Positions 8,904 to 17,649 of a DNA stretch of 48,991 nucleotides are shown here, in pieces. A program made the translations under genes and the position numbers. The DNA comes from Muribaculaceae bacterium. GTDB taxonomy: Bacteria; Bacteroidota; Bacteroidia; Bacteroidales; Muribaculaceae. The stretch is taken from NCBI GenBank assembly GCA_017624155.1, contig JAGANS010000065.1, positions 1-48,991 on the forward strand. The letters are read 5' to 3'. The number at the start of each line of letters is the position of its first letter. Within the stretch, counting starts at the first letter, position 1. The notes under the pieces were generated by a model that saw only the letters and a program-made list of their open reading frames with translations, was not told the origin of the DNA and searched no databases.

Positions 8904-9874
8904 CAAAGAAAGACCTACGTATCGTATTTTTCGGGACACCCGACTTTGCCGTCGAGAGCCTTCGCAAGCTCGTTGAAGGCGGCTACAACATTGTGGGCGT
9001 AGTGACAATGCCCGACAAACCGGCAGGCCGCGGACACAAGTTGCTGCACTCGCCCGTGAAGCAGTATGCCCTGTCGGCGGGGCTGAAGCTGATGCAACCG
9101 GTGAAGCTGAAGGATCCGGCGTTTGTAGACGAGCTGCGCTCACTGCAGGCCGATCTGTTTATTGTCATCGCTTTCCGGATGCTGCCCGAGGTGGTGTGGA
9201 CGATGCCGCCGCTGGGCACGTTCAACCTGCATGCGTCGCTGCTGCCGCTATACCGTGGCGCGGCCCCCATCAACCGCGCGGTGATGAACGGCGACACACG
9301 CACGGGCGTGACCACATTCATGCTCAAGCATGAGATCGATACGGGCGACATATTGCGCCGCGAGGAGGTGGACATCCTGCCCGAGGACAATGTCGGCGAC
9401 GTGCACGACCGGCTGATGTATCTCGGCGCCGAACTCACTATCGACACGGTGGAGCATATCATCGCCGGCGATCTTAAGCCGCTGCCGCAGGATCAGGTGC
9501 CGGGTGGTATCGAGCCTACACCGGCGCCGAAGATTTTTGCCGAGGACTGCATCATCGACTGGACACAACCGGCCATAAAGATACATAATCAGGTGCGCGG
9601 GCTGTCGCCCTACCCGGCCGCACGGTCGGTATTTGAGCCTGTGACCGGGCAGGCCGAGATAATGAAGATATTCAAGACGCGGATAAGCGACGGCGTGGCG
9701 GGCGCACAGGCGGGCGAGGTAATACTGACGTCCGACCAGCGCATCCTTGTGGCCACCGGCGACGGCCGGGCGATAGAACTGCTCGAAGTGCTGCCGGCGG
9801 GCAAGAAGCGGATGACGGCGCAGGCCTATCTCCGCGGCGCAAGGCTCGAGAATCCGCATTTTGCGGTAAAATAA
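8900..9874 (+). CDS. fmt: Methionyl-tRNA formyltransferase
   Basis: Fmt formylates Met-tRNA(fMet) with 10-formyl-THF, giving the initiator tRNA. 324 residues from the ATG at 8900, chosen over an in-frame upstream ATG at 8873 because it gives the standard start (MTKKDLRIVFFGTPDFA) and a 4-base ATGA overlap with the preceding gene. The catalytic triad is visible: N109 and H111 in FNLHASLLP, and D147 in EIDTGDIL. The C-terminal OB-fold tRNA-binding domain starts near residue 205. Length is typical (E. coli 315). Confidence 0.96.
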   Translation: MTKKDLRIVFFGTPDFAVESLRKLVEGGYNIVGVVTMPDKPAGRGHKLLHSPVKQYALSAGLKLMQPVKLKDPAFVDELRSLQADLFIVIAFRMLPEVVWTMPPLGTFNLHASLLPLYRGAAPINRAVMNGDTRTGVTTFMLKHEIDTGDILRREEVDILPEDNVGDVHDRLMYLGAELTIDTVEHIIAGDLKPLPQDQVPGGIEPTPAPKIFAEDCIIDWTQPAIKIHNQVRGLSPYPAARSVFEPVTGQAEIMKIFKTRISDGVAGAQAGEVILTSDQRILVATGDGRAIELLEVLPAGKKRMTAQAYLRGARLENPHFAVK

Positions 9875-9939
9875 ACAGTGAAACGGGTGATTTAATAATT
9901 TTTTTCATTTTTTTAAGTGCTATATCGCTATAAAATGAC

Positions 9940-9947
9940 TAACTTTG
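9940..9947 (+). promoter_or_regulatory. -7 box upstream of the small membrane protein
   Basis: TAACTTTG matches TAnnTTTG; no clear TTG at the proper distance. It would leave a leader of about 110 bases before 10062, in which I see no riboswitch-like structure. Confidence 0.45.
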
Positions 9948-10061
9948 AATGTCCGCAGCGCAGCACGGTCATTCAACGAACTTATTGGCCTCTGAAGTGT
10001 TAAATCCATAAGGACAGTTACAGTCCCCGACAGATTTATCAACTATTTAATAAACGCTAAT

Positions 10062-10337
10062 ATGAGCAACAATTATCAGAATGACGGCTATGACCGTCCC
10101 ACCCATACGACGCGCCGCACGGTGCCCTCGACCCGCAGCATCCTCGGCCTCGTCTTCGGCATATTCATGTTTCTTGTTTACGAAGGCATGGGTGTGCTCA
10201 TGTTCATAAACTTCTTCAAATGGGGCGGCGACTGGGCATGGACCCGCTGGATTGTGGGCGTGGTGCTCGTACTATATGGATTTTTCCGCGGCTACCGCAC
10301 ATACAAGGATCTAACGCACAGGGACGAGGAGGCATGA
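10062..10337 (+). CDS. Small two-helix membrane protein, unknown function
   Basis: A 91-residue protein. The polar N terminus (1-25, rich in Thr, Arg, Asn) is followed by two hydrophobic helices at about 27-50 and 62-80, and a short charged tail ending HRDEEA. I do not recognise a named family. It sits 34 bases before the PstS-like lipoprotein gene, in the same orientation, and shares its promoter region. This suggests a role in the same envelope process, but that is inference. Confidence 0.7.
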   Translation: MSNNYQNDGYDRPTHTTRRTVPSTRSILGLVFGIFMFLVYEGMGVLMFINFFKWGGDWAWTRWIVGVVLVLYGFFRGYRTYKDLTHRDEEA

Positions 10338-10371
10338 CTCATCGACCCGTGCAAATCATAATACCGCCGAT

Positions 10372-11367
10372 ATGAAACTCACACAACTCCTCGCCATCGC
10401 AGTGGCTGCGGCGCTCGGCACCGCGGCTACGGGCTGCCTGAAATATGAGAAGAAGGCCAACTCGCATACCACCGGTACCACGACGCTGGTATGCGACAAT
10501 ACCTTTGAGAATATCATGAGGCAGGAAGTCGATGTATTTGAATACCAGTATCCCGAGGCACATATTCTGGCACGCTATGCCACGCAGGCCGAGGCATTTG
10601 ACTCGCTCATGAGCCTCAATACCAAGACCATCGTAGCCTCGCGCGACGTATCGCAGCGCGAACGCGAGATACTCAAGAACAAGAACCGCAACGTGCGCTC
10701 GACCAAGATAGCTGTCGACGCCGTAGCCCTGATAGTCAATCCTGACAATCCCGTGAGCAAGCTCACGCTCAAGGAAGTATCGGAAATTCTTGCCGGTAAA
10801 TCGACCGACTGGAATGACATCTGGCCCTGTGATCTGGGCGAGATTTCGGTAGTGTTCGACGACAAGTCGTCGAGCCTCGTCACCTATATGCGCGACTCAC
10901 TGCTCCACGGCGAGCCACTTGGCGCCAACGTGTATGCGCAGGGCTCGATACCGGCAGTGTTCAAGGCCGTGAAGGACAGCAAGAACGCCATCGGTGTAGT
11001 GGGCGTAAGCTGGATAACCTCCGACATGGCTTCGGCCGACATGTCGAAGGAAGATCTTGCGATATCGGTGCTGGGCGAAGACCCGGTAGAGGGCGCCACC
11101 CTTACCGATGAAGTGAAGGTGCTCGCACTGTACAATGACCGTCTGAGCAGCGAGGAGGCACGTGCCTACAAGCCTTATCAGCAGTATATCTTCGACGGCA
11201 AGTATCCGCTGTTCAGGCAGATGTACATGATCACTACGGGCGCTTCGGGCAGTCTGGCAGGCGGGTTCTACTCGTTTGTGACCGGCAACATCGGGCAAAA
11301 AATAATCCTCAAGACAGGTATCCTGCCGGCTCGGATGCAGCGGATACAGGTCGAACTCGGAGAATGA
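10372..11367 (+). CDS. PstS-like substrate-binding lipoprotein
   Basis: 331 residues with a lipoprotein signal: a hydrophobic start followed by TAATGC, with the acylated cysteine at C22. The mature part has the type II periplasmic-binding fold seen in PstS proteins: TTTLVCDNTFENI near the N terminus, the ALIVNPDNPVSKLTLKEV stretch around residue 125, and a C-terminal FYSFVTGNIGQKII region typical of phosphate-binding paralogues. No PstC, PstA or PstB gene is nearby, so it may have a role other than phosphate import. In Bacteroides relatives, such genes often sit next to ExbB/ExbD/TonB and TPR genes; here only the TPR gene follows, 64 bases downstream. Confidence 0.78.
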   Translation: MKLTQLLAIAVAAALGTAATGCLKYEKKANSHTTGTTTLVCDNTFENIMRQEVDVFEYQYPEAHILARYATQAEAFDSLMSLNTKTIVASRDVSQREREILKNKNRNVRSTKIAVDAVALIVNPDNPVSKLTLKEVSEILAGKSTDWNDIWPCDLGEISVVFDDKSSSLVTYMRDSLLHGEPLGANVYAQGSIPAVFKAVKDSKNAIGVVGVSWITSDMASADMSKEDLAISVLGEDPVEGATLTDEVKVLALYNDRLSSEEARAYKPYQQYIFDGKYPLFRQMYMITTGASGSLAGGFYSFVTGNIGQKIILKTGILPARMQRIQVELGE

Positions 11368-11431
11368 TTCACTAAACAAAAATTAATCAAGCAACAGGAA
11401 AAAGTAATTACAAACAACAACTATAGTCAAT

Positions 11432-13063
11432 ATGAAATTCAAAGCACTATTCGCTATGATGCTTGCCGGCGCGCTGGCAGCATCGGCTCAGAGCCAAGGC
11501 TACAAGGACGGCATCGAGTACTACAAAGCCGGTCAGTACGAAAATGCCCTGACCATCCTGCAGAACACATTCAACCAGGCAGGAACCGACAAGGCCATGG
11601 CCAACTACTATCTCGGCCAGACCGAACTTGCGCTCGACCATAAGGATAAGGCGCTCAAATACTTTCAGGACGGTGTGGCCGCCAATCCCGAGTGCGGTTA
11701 CAACTATGTGGGCCTCGGCGCCATCGACCTTCTCAACGGCAATGTGAAGGGCGCCGACGAGCAGTTCAAGCTCGCTCAGAAGACCGCCAAGAAAAACTAT
11801 GAGGTGATTGTCGACATCGCCCGCGCATACTACAAGGCCGACCCCGTGAAGTATGCAAAGGAGGTAGACAAGTATCTCGCCAAGGCACACAAGGACTCGA
11901 AGCACACCGAGCCGTCGATATACATCCTTGAAGGCGACATGCTGGCCGACCAGAAGGAATTCGGTAACGCCGCCGGCAAGTATGAAATGGCCATCGGCTA
12001 TGACAACCACAACCCGGAGGGCTATGTAAAGTATGCCAACTCGTACTTCCACGTAAATCCCCAGTTCTCGATCAACAAGCTCAAGGAATTCCTCGCCGTA
12101 GCTCCGGAATCGGCCCTCGGCCAGCGCGAACTCGCCGAAAAGCTCTATGAGGCAAACTTCTGGAAGCAGGCATCAGAGCAGTATGGCAAGTATATCAACA
12201 ATCCCAACCACTTCCCGCAGGACAAGGCCCGCTACTCGGTGCTCCTCTACTACGGTGAGGATTATCCCGCATCGCTCAAGGTTGCCAAGGAAGTGCTCGC
12301 CCAGCAGCCCGACAACTTCCTGATGCAGCGTCTGCGCTTCCTCAATGAAACCCAGATGGGCCAGTTTGACCAGGCAGTGAAGGACGGTGAGAGCTTCTTC
12401 AAGAATAATCCTAACGGTTACTTCACCTCCAACGACTACACTACCCTCGCCGACGCATACAGCGGCATGGGCAATGACTCGACCGCAGTCGAGACTCTGA
12501 AAGTAGCTGCCGACAAGTTCCCCGAGAACGGTGCTTTGCAGCAGCAGCTGAGCGCCACTTTCACCAAGGCCAAGATGTATGCCGACGCAGCCCGCGCATA
12601 CGACAAGTATATGGCTACCATAGAACAGCCTGACGTGAACGATTATTTCACCGGCTCGGGCCGCTGGCTCAACGCAGGCGCTACCGCCGGCGACAATCAG
12701 GAACTGCGCGCCGAGGCATCTAAGAAGGGTCTTGAATACGTCGACAAGGCAATGGCTGAGGTTCCTGACAATCCCATGCTGCTCCAGCGCAAGGCGCGCC
12801 TTATCATGGCCGGCAACAACTCCAAACCCAACGCCGAGGTAGTGGCCGAGTATCAGAAGCTCCTCGACCTGCTCAACAAGGATCCCAAGAACGCCGATCC
12901 CGCCAATCCTCAGAACGAGCTCAATATGTACAAGGAAATCTGCCTGTTCAGCATCCAGTACTACAATGACATCGAGCCCGACAAGGACAAGGCAGCCGAG
13001 TTCAGCGCTCTCTACCGCGAGGTAAACGACAAGATCAACGGCACCACAACTCCCGCAGAATAA
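11432..13063 (+). CDS. Exported tetratricopeptide-repeat protein
   Basis: 543 residues. The signal peptide is at 1-19 (cleavage after ASA). Helical TPR units then run through most of the chain, for example GIEYYKAGQYENALTILQ (27-44), LGQTELALDHKDKALKYF and ADAYSGMGNDSTAVETL. TPR proteins are protein-protein scaffolds, and this one is probably periplasmic. It follows the PstS-like lipoprotein by 64 bases and is closed by a strong terminator, so the three genes 10062-13063 probably form one unit. Codon use is strongly biased (GCC, AAG, CTC), suggesting good expression. Confidence 0.85.
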   Translation: MKFKALFAMMLAGALAASAQSQGYKDGIEYYKAGQYENALTILQNTFNQAGTDKAMANYYLGQTELALDHKDKALKYFQDGVAANPECGYNYVGLGAIDLLNGNVKGADEQFKLAQKTAKKNYEVIVDIARAYYKADPVKYAKEVDKYLAKAHKDSKHTEPSIYILEGDMLADQKEFGNAAGKYEMAIGYDNHNPEGYVKYANSYFHVNPQFSINKLKEFLAVAPESALGQRELAEKLYEANFWKQASEQYGKYINNPNHFPQDKARYSVLLYYGEDYPASLKVAKEVLAQQPDNFLMQRLRFLNETQMGQFDQAVKDGESFFKNNPNGYFTSNDYTTLADAYSGMGNDSTAVETLKVAADKFPENGALQQQLSATFTKAKMYADAARAYDKYMATIEQPDVNDYFTGSGRWLNAGATAGDNQELRAEASKKGLEYVDKAMAEVPDNPMLLQRKARLIMAGNNSKPNAEVVAEYQKLLDLLNKDPKNADPANPQNELNMYKEICLFSIQYYNDIEPDKDKAAEFSALYREVNDKINGTTTPAE

Positions 13064-13082
13064 TACAAACACATCATAAAAG

Positions 13083-13114
13083 CAGGGGTCGGCCAACACC
13101 GGCCCCTGTTTTTT
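13083..13114 (+). terminator. Strong intrinsic terminator after the TPR gene
   Basis: A 10-bp stem (CAGGGGTCGG / CCGGCCCCTG, one T-G pair), a 6-base loop and six T residues. Confidence 0.9.
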
Positions 13115-13128
13115 AACCGGTTATTGAT

Positions 13129-13164
13129 GAATAAGTCTTATAAGTCGAATAAGTCTTATAAGTC
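13129..13164. repeat. 18-bp direct tandem repeat upstream of rarA
   Basis: Two exact copies of GAATAAGTCTTATAAGTC (13129-13146, 13147-13164) followed by a third partial GAATAA. It lies directly upstream of the rarA start at 13183. Confidence 0.7.
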
Positions 13165-13182
13165 GAATAAATTTTTGCAAGT

Positions 13183-14457
13183 ATGGCACTCGCACCTTTG
13201 GCCGAGCGACTGCGTCCGCAGACACTCGACGACTATATAGGACAGACACATCTCGTAGGTGAAGGCAAGATATTGCGCCGCATGATCGAGACGGGCAATG
13301 TGGCCTCGTTCATCCTGTGGGGACCTCCCGGCGTGGGCAAGACAACGCTCGCGCGCATCATCGCCAACGCTACCCGCAGCGAGTTCCATACGCTGTCGGC
13401 CGTGTCGGCGGGAGTAAAAGAGGTACGTGAGGTAATAGAACAGTGCCGGCGCGAATCCACGAGCATGTTCTCCGGCGGCCGCCCTATCCTGTTCATCGAC
13501 GAAATCCACCGTTTCAGCAAGAGCCAGCAGGACAGCCTGCTCGGGGCTGTGGAGGACGGCACTGTTACGCTCATCGGCGCCACCACGGAGAATCCGTCGT
13601 TTGAGGTGATACGACCATTGCTGTCGCGCGCGCAGGTTTATACCCTTGAACCACTCGGAGCAGAGGATCTCGACCGCCTGCTGCATCATGCCATCACAAC
13701 CGATACCGTGCTCTCCAATCGCACGTTCGACATCCGGTCGACCGAGGCTCTGTTCCGCTACTCGGGCGGTGACGCACGCAAGCTGCTCAATATCCTCGAC
13801 CTGCTGGAACAGTCGACCGGTGCCGGCGAGGCAATCGTCATCAGCGACGAAATCGTCACCGAGCGACTGCAACGCAATCCGCAGGCATACGACAAGGGCG
13901 GCGAGATGCACTATGACATCATATCGGCCTTTATCAAGTCGATACGCGGGTCTGACCCCGACGCAGCCGTATATTGGCTCGCGCGCATGATAGCGGGGGG
14001 TGAAGACCCTGAATTCATAGCCAGGCGCCTTGTAATTGTGGCAGCTGAGGACATCGGCCTGGCCAACCCCAACGCGCTGCTGCTGGCCAACGCCACATTC
14101 GACGCCATCCGCAAGATAGGTATGCCCGAGGGCCGTATACCACTGGCCGAATGCACCGTATACTTGGCTACAAGCGCCAAGTCGAACTCGGCCTACATGG
14201 CCATTGACGCCGCTCTCGAAATGGTGTCCAAAACGGGCAACCAGCCTGTGCCGCTGCATCTGCGCAATGCTCCGACAAAGCTGATGAAGGACCTCGGCTA
14301 CCACGAGGGCTATAAATATGCCCACGACTATCCCGGTAACTTCGTGCGGCAGCAATTTCTGCCCGACACGCTCCGCGGCCTCAGGCTGTGGAAACCCTGC
14401 GACAATCCGGCAGAGGCAACAATGGCCGCCCGGCAGAAAGCCCGATGGGGGGAATGA
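13183..14457 (+). CDS. rarA: Replication-associated recombination protein A (AAA+ ATPase)
   Basis: RarA (MgsA) is an AAA+ clamp-loader-like ATPase that acts at stalled replication forks. 424 residues: Walker A GPPGVGKT (47-54), Walker B ILFIDEIH (102-109), a sensor-1-type GATTENPSFEV, and the C-terminal MgsA domain with HYDIISAFIKSIRGSDPDAA. Length is normal. It stands alone between a terminator and a long hairpin, with an 18-bp repeat just upstream. No TAnnTTTG box is convincing here. Confidence 0.95.
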   Translation: MALAPLAERLRPQTLDDYIGQTHLVGEGKILRRMIETGNVASFILWGPPGVGKTTLARIIANATRSEFHTLSAVSAGVKEVREVIEQCRRESTSMFSGGRPILFIDEIHRFSKSQQDSLLGAVEDGTVTLIGATTENPSFEVIRPLLSRAQVYTLEPLGAEDLDRLLHHAITTDTVLSNRTFDIRSTEALFRYSGGDARKLLNILDLLEQSTGAGEAIVISDEIVTERLQRNPQAYDKGGEMHYDIISAFIKSIRGSDPDAAVYWLARMIAGGEDPEFIARRLVIVAAEDIGLANPNALLLANATFDAIRKIGMPEGRIPLAECTVYLATSAKSNSAYMAIDAALEMVSKTGNQPVPLHLRNAPTKLMKDLGYHEGYKYAHDYPGNFVRQQFLPDTLRGLRLWKPCDNPAEATMAARQKARWGE

Positions 14458-14499
14458 TTTACGTCCCCATGATTCCTTGCGGAATCATGGGGACGTAAA
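14458..14499. terminator. Perfect 19-bp hairpin between convergent rarA and neuB
   Basis: A perfect 19-bp inverted repeat (arms 14458-14476 and 14481-14499) with a TTGC loop begins at the base after the rarA stop. It starts with TTT and ends with AAA, so it can act as a terminator from both directions. Confidence 0.7.
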
Positions 14500-14556
14500 G
14501 GTTATGGGGTTAGGGGGTTATAGGGTTATAGGGTTATAAGAGTTATAAGATTTATA
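14500..14556. repeat. GGGTTATA tandem repeat array
   Basis: GGTTATGGGGTTAGG leads into three near-exact GGGTTATA units and then AGAGTTATAAG. Similar to the array at 6150-6225; both lie 3' of a long hairpin. Confidence 0.6.
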
Positions 14557-14574
14557 ATTTAGGTGCTTTATATA

Positions 14575-15576
14575 TCATTGTATTTGGTCGTCGGGGTGGT
14601 AGGCTCGGGTTGAGGGAGTGCCGATGAGGGTGTCCCAAAGCATGGGGGAGAGGCCGGTACCGGGGCGCTTGACAGTGAGATTGCGCTCGGTAAAGATCTC
14701 GCCGGCGGCGATATCGCAGGCAGCTACTATGCTCTTGCGTGCTACGGCAATATTGGGCCGCTCCGAGTCGGTGACACGCTTGGCTCCGTCGCCAAGTGCC
14801 TGTTCAACGGCGCGGACAGAGCGTACCATGCCGGTGAGTTCGGCTACATCGAGCGATGCCTTGTGGTCGGGGCCGGGGAGGGTCTTGTCGAGTGTGAAAT
14901 GTTTTTCGATTATTTTGGCTCCGAGGGCGACTGCGGCCACAGGAACGGCAATGCCCTGTGTGTGATCGCTGTACCCTACCCCGCGGCAACGGCAGGCGAG
15001 CAGGGCGTCCATCGCGCGCAGGTTAACGTCGGTATACGGTGTGGGATACTGGGTGGTACAATGCAGTAGCCATACATCGGAGCGGGGTGTGCCGCCGCCC
15101 TCGAGAACTGAGACGGCAGCCTCGACCTCGTCGATGGTTGACATGCCGGTCGACAGTATCACGCGTCCATGCTGCAAGGCAATCTTGCGCAGATATGGCA
15201 GATTAGTGATCTCACCCGAGGGAATTTTCCAATAATCCATACCGAGTGTGGCGAGGAAATCGATGGAATCGAGATCGAAAGGCGTGCTCATGAAGCCGAT
15301 GCCGGTGCGACGGCACTCGTCGGCGAGTCGGGCGAAGTCGGCATACGACAGTTCGAGTGCGCGAAGCATTGCGAGCTGGCTGTCGTCGCCGCCGCAGTTG
15401 CGTTTCTGATACTCTGCGCGGGGTGCCGATGCCGACACAAGTTTCTCGGACTTGAATGTCTGAAATTTCACATAGTCGACGCCGGCACGGGCAGCGGCAT
15501 GAATCATATCCACGGCGCGGTCGTATGAGCCGTTGTGGTTGACGCCGGCCTCGGCGATTATAATTGTATGTTTCAT
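14575..15576 (-). CDS. neuB: N-acetylneuraminate/nonulosonate synthase, NeuB family
   Basis: NeuB-family enzymes condense phosphoenolpyruvate with an N-acyl hexosamine to make sialic, legionaminic or related nonulosonic acids. 333 residues. The TIM barrel starts IIAEAGVNHNGSYDRA and carries KFQTFKSEKLV, FMSTPFDLDS, GYSDHT and EKHFTLDK, which line the active site. The SAF (antifreeze-like) domain lies at about 280-333 with the VKRPGTGLSP motif. The start overlaps the preceding gene by ATGA. Neighbouring LegB-like and NeuD-like genes suggest a legionaminic-type product, but sequence alone does not decide between Neu and Leg. Confidence 0.9.
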   Translation of the reverse strand: MKHTIIIAEAGVNHNGSYDRAVDMIHAAARAGVDYVKFQTFKSEKLVSASAPRAEYQKRNCGGDDSQLAMLRALELSYADFARLADECRRTGIGFMSTPFDLDSIDFLATLGMDYWKIPSGEITNLPYLRKIALQHGRVILSTGMSTIDEVEAAVSVLEGGGTPRSDVWLLHCTTQYPTPYTDVNLRAMDALLACRCRGVGYSDHTQGIAVPVAAVALGAKIIEKHFTLDKTLPGPDHKASLDVAELTGMVRSVRAVEQALGDGAKRVTDSERPNIAVARKSIVAACDIAAGEIFTERNLTVKRPGTGLSPMLWDTLIGTPSTRAYHPDDQIQ

Positions 15577-16190
15577 AAAGGACGGGCGGGTATACCCACG
15601 TAGGTGCGTGGCTCGGTAATATCTTTTGTCACGGCAGCGGCGAGGCCGATCACAGCGCCGGCACAGATTCTCACGCCCGGCCGGACAGTGACGTTGGCGC
15701 CGATATAGCAGTCATCGCCGATCTCTACTCCGCCGCAGATCACGGCGCCGGGGCCTATGAACACGTTGGAGCCGATGCGGCAGTCGTGCTCGACGATGGC
15801 ACCGGTGTTGACAATGCTATATGAGCCGATATCAGCGCCGGCATTTACCATCGTGCGGTGCATGAGCTGTACGCCGGGGCCTATGCGGCAGCCGGCCACC
15901 ATTGCGGTGGGGGCAATAATCATCGGCATGGAGAATCCATGATAGCTCTCAATAATCTTGCGGCGGAGAGCCATGGAGCAATCGGGGCCGCTCACCAGCG
16001 TGACAGCCACCTCGTATTCGGCGGGATCGAGCAGAGTGATGCAGTCGGTATCGGTGCCGAGGTAAGGAATGTCGAGACCGTCGCAGGGATGCATGTCGGC
16101 ATAGCCGGCCACCTGCACTTCGTCGCCGAGAACCGCAAGCAGGGATCGTGCATGGCCGCCGCCGCCGACAAGTACCAGCCGCCTGTTCAT
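15573..16190 (-). CDS. NeuD-family sugar acyltransferase
   Basis: 205 residues. The N-terminal Rossmann-like PglD domain begins LVLVGGGGHARSLLAVLGDE. A left-handed beta-helix of hexapeptide repeats follows from about residue 95 (IIAPTAMVAGCRIGPGVQL, then VEIGDDCYIGANVTV), ending YVGIPARPL. Members acetylate an amino or hydroxyl group of a nucleotide sugar or of sialic acid. It overlaps the LegB-like gene upstream and neuB downstream by 4 bases each, so it is coupled to both. The likely role is N- or O-acetylation in nonulosonate or surface-glycan synthesis. Confidence 0.88.
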   Translation of the reverse strand: MNRRLVLVGGGGHARSLLAVLGDEVQVAGYADMHPCDGLDIPYLGTDTDCITLLDPAEYEVAVTLVSGPDCSMALRRKIIESYHGFSMPMIIAPTAMVAGCRIGPGVQLMHRTMVNAGADIGSYSIVNTGAIVEHDCRIGSNVFIGPGAVICGGVEIGDDCYIGANVTVRPGVRICAGAVIGLAAAVTKDITEPRTYVGIPARPL

Positions 16191-17194
16191 CGGTTGTAGA
16201 TTCCGGCCTTGTATTTGGCCAGGTTATCCGGATCACTGAACCACAGGGCGGTGCGTCGCAGGCCCTCGTGGATGTCGACCTGCGGACGCCAGTCGGTAAG
16301 CGAGCAAATGAGTGAATTATCGCCGCATAGGCGTCGCACCTCGCTCTTGCCGGGGCGCAGACGGGCCGGGTCGACCTCGAAATTAACCTCGCGGCCCATC
16401 ACCTCGGCGATTGTACGGAGCGTATCGGCCATAGTTATCTCGGTGCCTGAGGCTATATTGATTTCGCGGCCCTCGATGCCGGGAGTCTCGGCGAGTGCTA
16501 TGAAACCGCGGCAGGTGTCGTCGACATAGTTGAAGTCGCGTGTCGGTGTGAGGTCACCCACCTTGATAGTCTCCATGCCGTTGGCAATCTGCGTGATAAT
16601 CGTCGGAATAATGGCACGGGCACTCTGACGCGGGCCGTAGGTGTTGAACGGCCGGGCCACGACCACGGGCAGATCGAAAGCGTTATAGAAGCTCAGGGCG
16701 AGAGCATCGGCACCAATCTTGGTGGCCGAATAAGGCGATTGCGGCTGGCGCGGATGTGTCTCGGGAATAGGCACCTGACGGGCGGTGCCGTAGACCTCGC
16801 TCGTGCTGGTGACAAGGATGCGGTCGACACCGGCATCGCGTGCGGCCTGGCACATGTTGAGGGTACCTTTCACATTGGTGTCGACATAGCTGTCGGGTGC
16901 AATGTAGCTGTAAGGGATGGCGATGAGGGCTGCGAGGTGGAACACCGTGCCGGCGCCTCGGACAAACTCGCGACAGAAGTTGGGATCGCGCACGTCGCCG
17001 GTGACAATCTCGAGCAGATTCTCGCCGGCAGGGCGGTTGCGGGCCACATCCTCGAGCCAGCCCCAGTCGTTGAATGAATTATACTGGGCCAGCGCACGCA
17101 CGCGGTAGCCGCGGTCGAGCAGATGCCCCGTGAGATGCGAGCCGATGAAACCGTCGGCTCCGGTCACAGCCACTATTTTGTTTCTGTCTATCAT
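16187..17194 (-). CDS. LegB-like nucleotide-sugar 4,6-dehydratase (extended SDR)
   Basis: A 335-residue extended short-chain dehydrogenase. The NAD-binding motif TGADGFIGSHL has G12, G15 and G18. The catalytic YSATK is at 155-159, and TSTSEVYGTA provides the active-site Thr/Ser. The YNSFNDWGWLE stretch (38-48) resembles LegB-type UDP-GlcNAc 4,6-dehydratases of the legionaminic acid route rather than RmlB. The product would be a 4-keto-6-deoxy sugar, which needs an aminotransferase next; no such gene lies in the window. It follows the small lipoprotein by 2 bases and overlaps the acyltransferase. Confidence 0.87.
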   Translation of the reverse strand: MIDRNKIVAVTGADGFIGSHLTGHLLDRGYRVRALAQYNSFNDWGWLEDVARNRPAGENLLEIVTGDVRDPNFCREFVRGAGTVFHLAALIAIPYSYIAPDSYVDTNVKGTLNMCQAARDAGVDRILVTSTSEVYGTARQVPIPETHPRQPQSPYSATKIGADALALSFYNAFDLPVVVARPFNTYGPRQSARAIIPTIITQIANGMETIKVGDLTPTRDFNYVDDTCRGFIALAETPGIEGREINIASGTEITMADTLRTIAEVMGREVNFEVDPARLRPGKSEVRRLCGDNSLICSLTDWRPQVDIHEGLRRTALWFSDPDNLAKYKAGIYNR

Positions 17195-17196
17195 TT

Positions 17197-17649
17197 TTAA
17201 TCCATTTTCTTAAGTTTGTACACATGTGTGCTGCCTTCGTAATCCCAGGTGAGAGTCATGCGCCGGCTGCTGCGGTCGCTGACATTCATCATTATGATCT
17301 CGCGGGCTGTGAAGCCTATCCATGTCGGGGCGGAATACTGCTCCTGACTGTCGGTGTCGTCGTGATGCTGAAAGCTGAACATCAGCGTGTCGCCGTCGCG
17401 CCATATCCATTCGCCATAAGTCTGATAGGCACTGAGGTAGTCATCGTATTGTGAAACAACCTCGACGATGTTGTTCTGGAACGAGAAAGTTGTGTTGTCG
17501 ATATACCTGTCGCGGCACCTGTTGCCGTCGACGGTGTAGCTCTCGAGAGCCCACACGCCGAAGAGGTCGCCGATGCCGCCGTTGTTCTGACAGGCCGAGG
17601 CAAGCATGGCTATCAGGACAGTCACTATATATAATGTGTATTTTTTCAT
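17197..17649 (-). CDS. Small lipocalin-like lipoprotein, unknown function
   Basis: 150 residues with a lipoprotein signal MKKYTLYIVTVLIAMLASAC (C20 acylated). The mature part is beta-rich and starts GIGDLFGVWALESYTVDG, similar in layout to Bacteroidales lipocalin-like or DUF4488-type proteins (GxW near the start). The start overlaps the end of the Wzi-like gene by ATGA, and the LegB-like gene follows 2 bases after the stop. It is thus part of the surface-glycan operon. A specific ligand or role cannot be given. Confidence 0.75.
   Translation of the reverse strand: MKKYTLYIVTVLIAMLASACQNNGGIGDLFGVWALESYTVDGNRCRDRYIDNTTFSFQNNIVEVVSQYDDYLSAYQTYGEWIWRDGDTLMFSFQHHDDTDSQEQYSAPTWIGFTAREIIMMNVSDRSSRRMTLTWDYEGSTHVYKLKKMD

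Noticed and set aside
12173..13099. 308-codon open frame opposite the TPR gene
   Set aside because: Antisense shadow in a GC-rich, codon-biased gene; it runs across the terminator and shows no domain.
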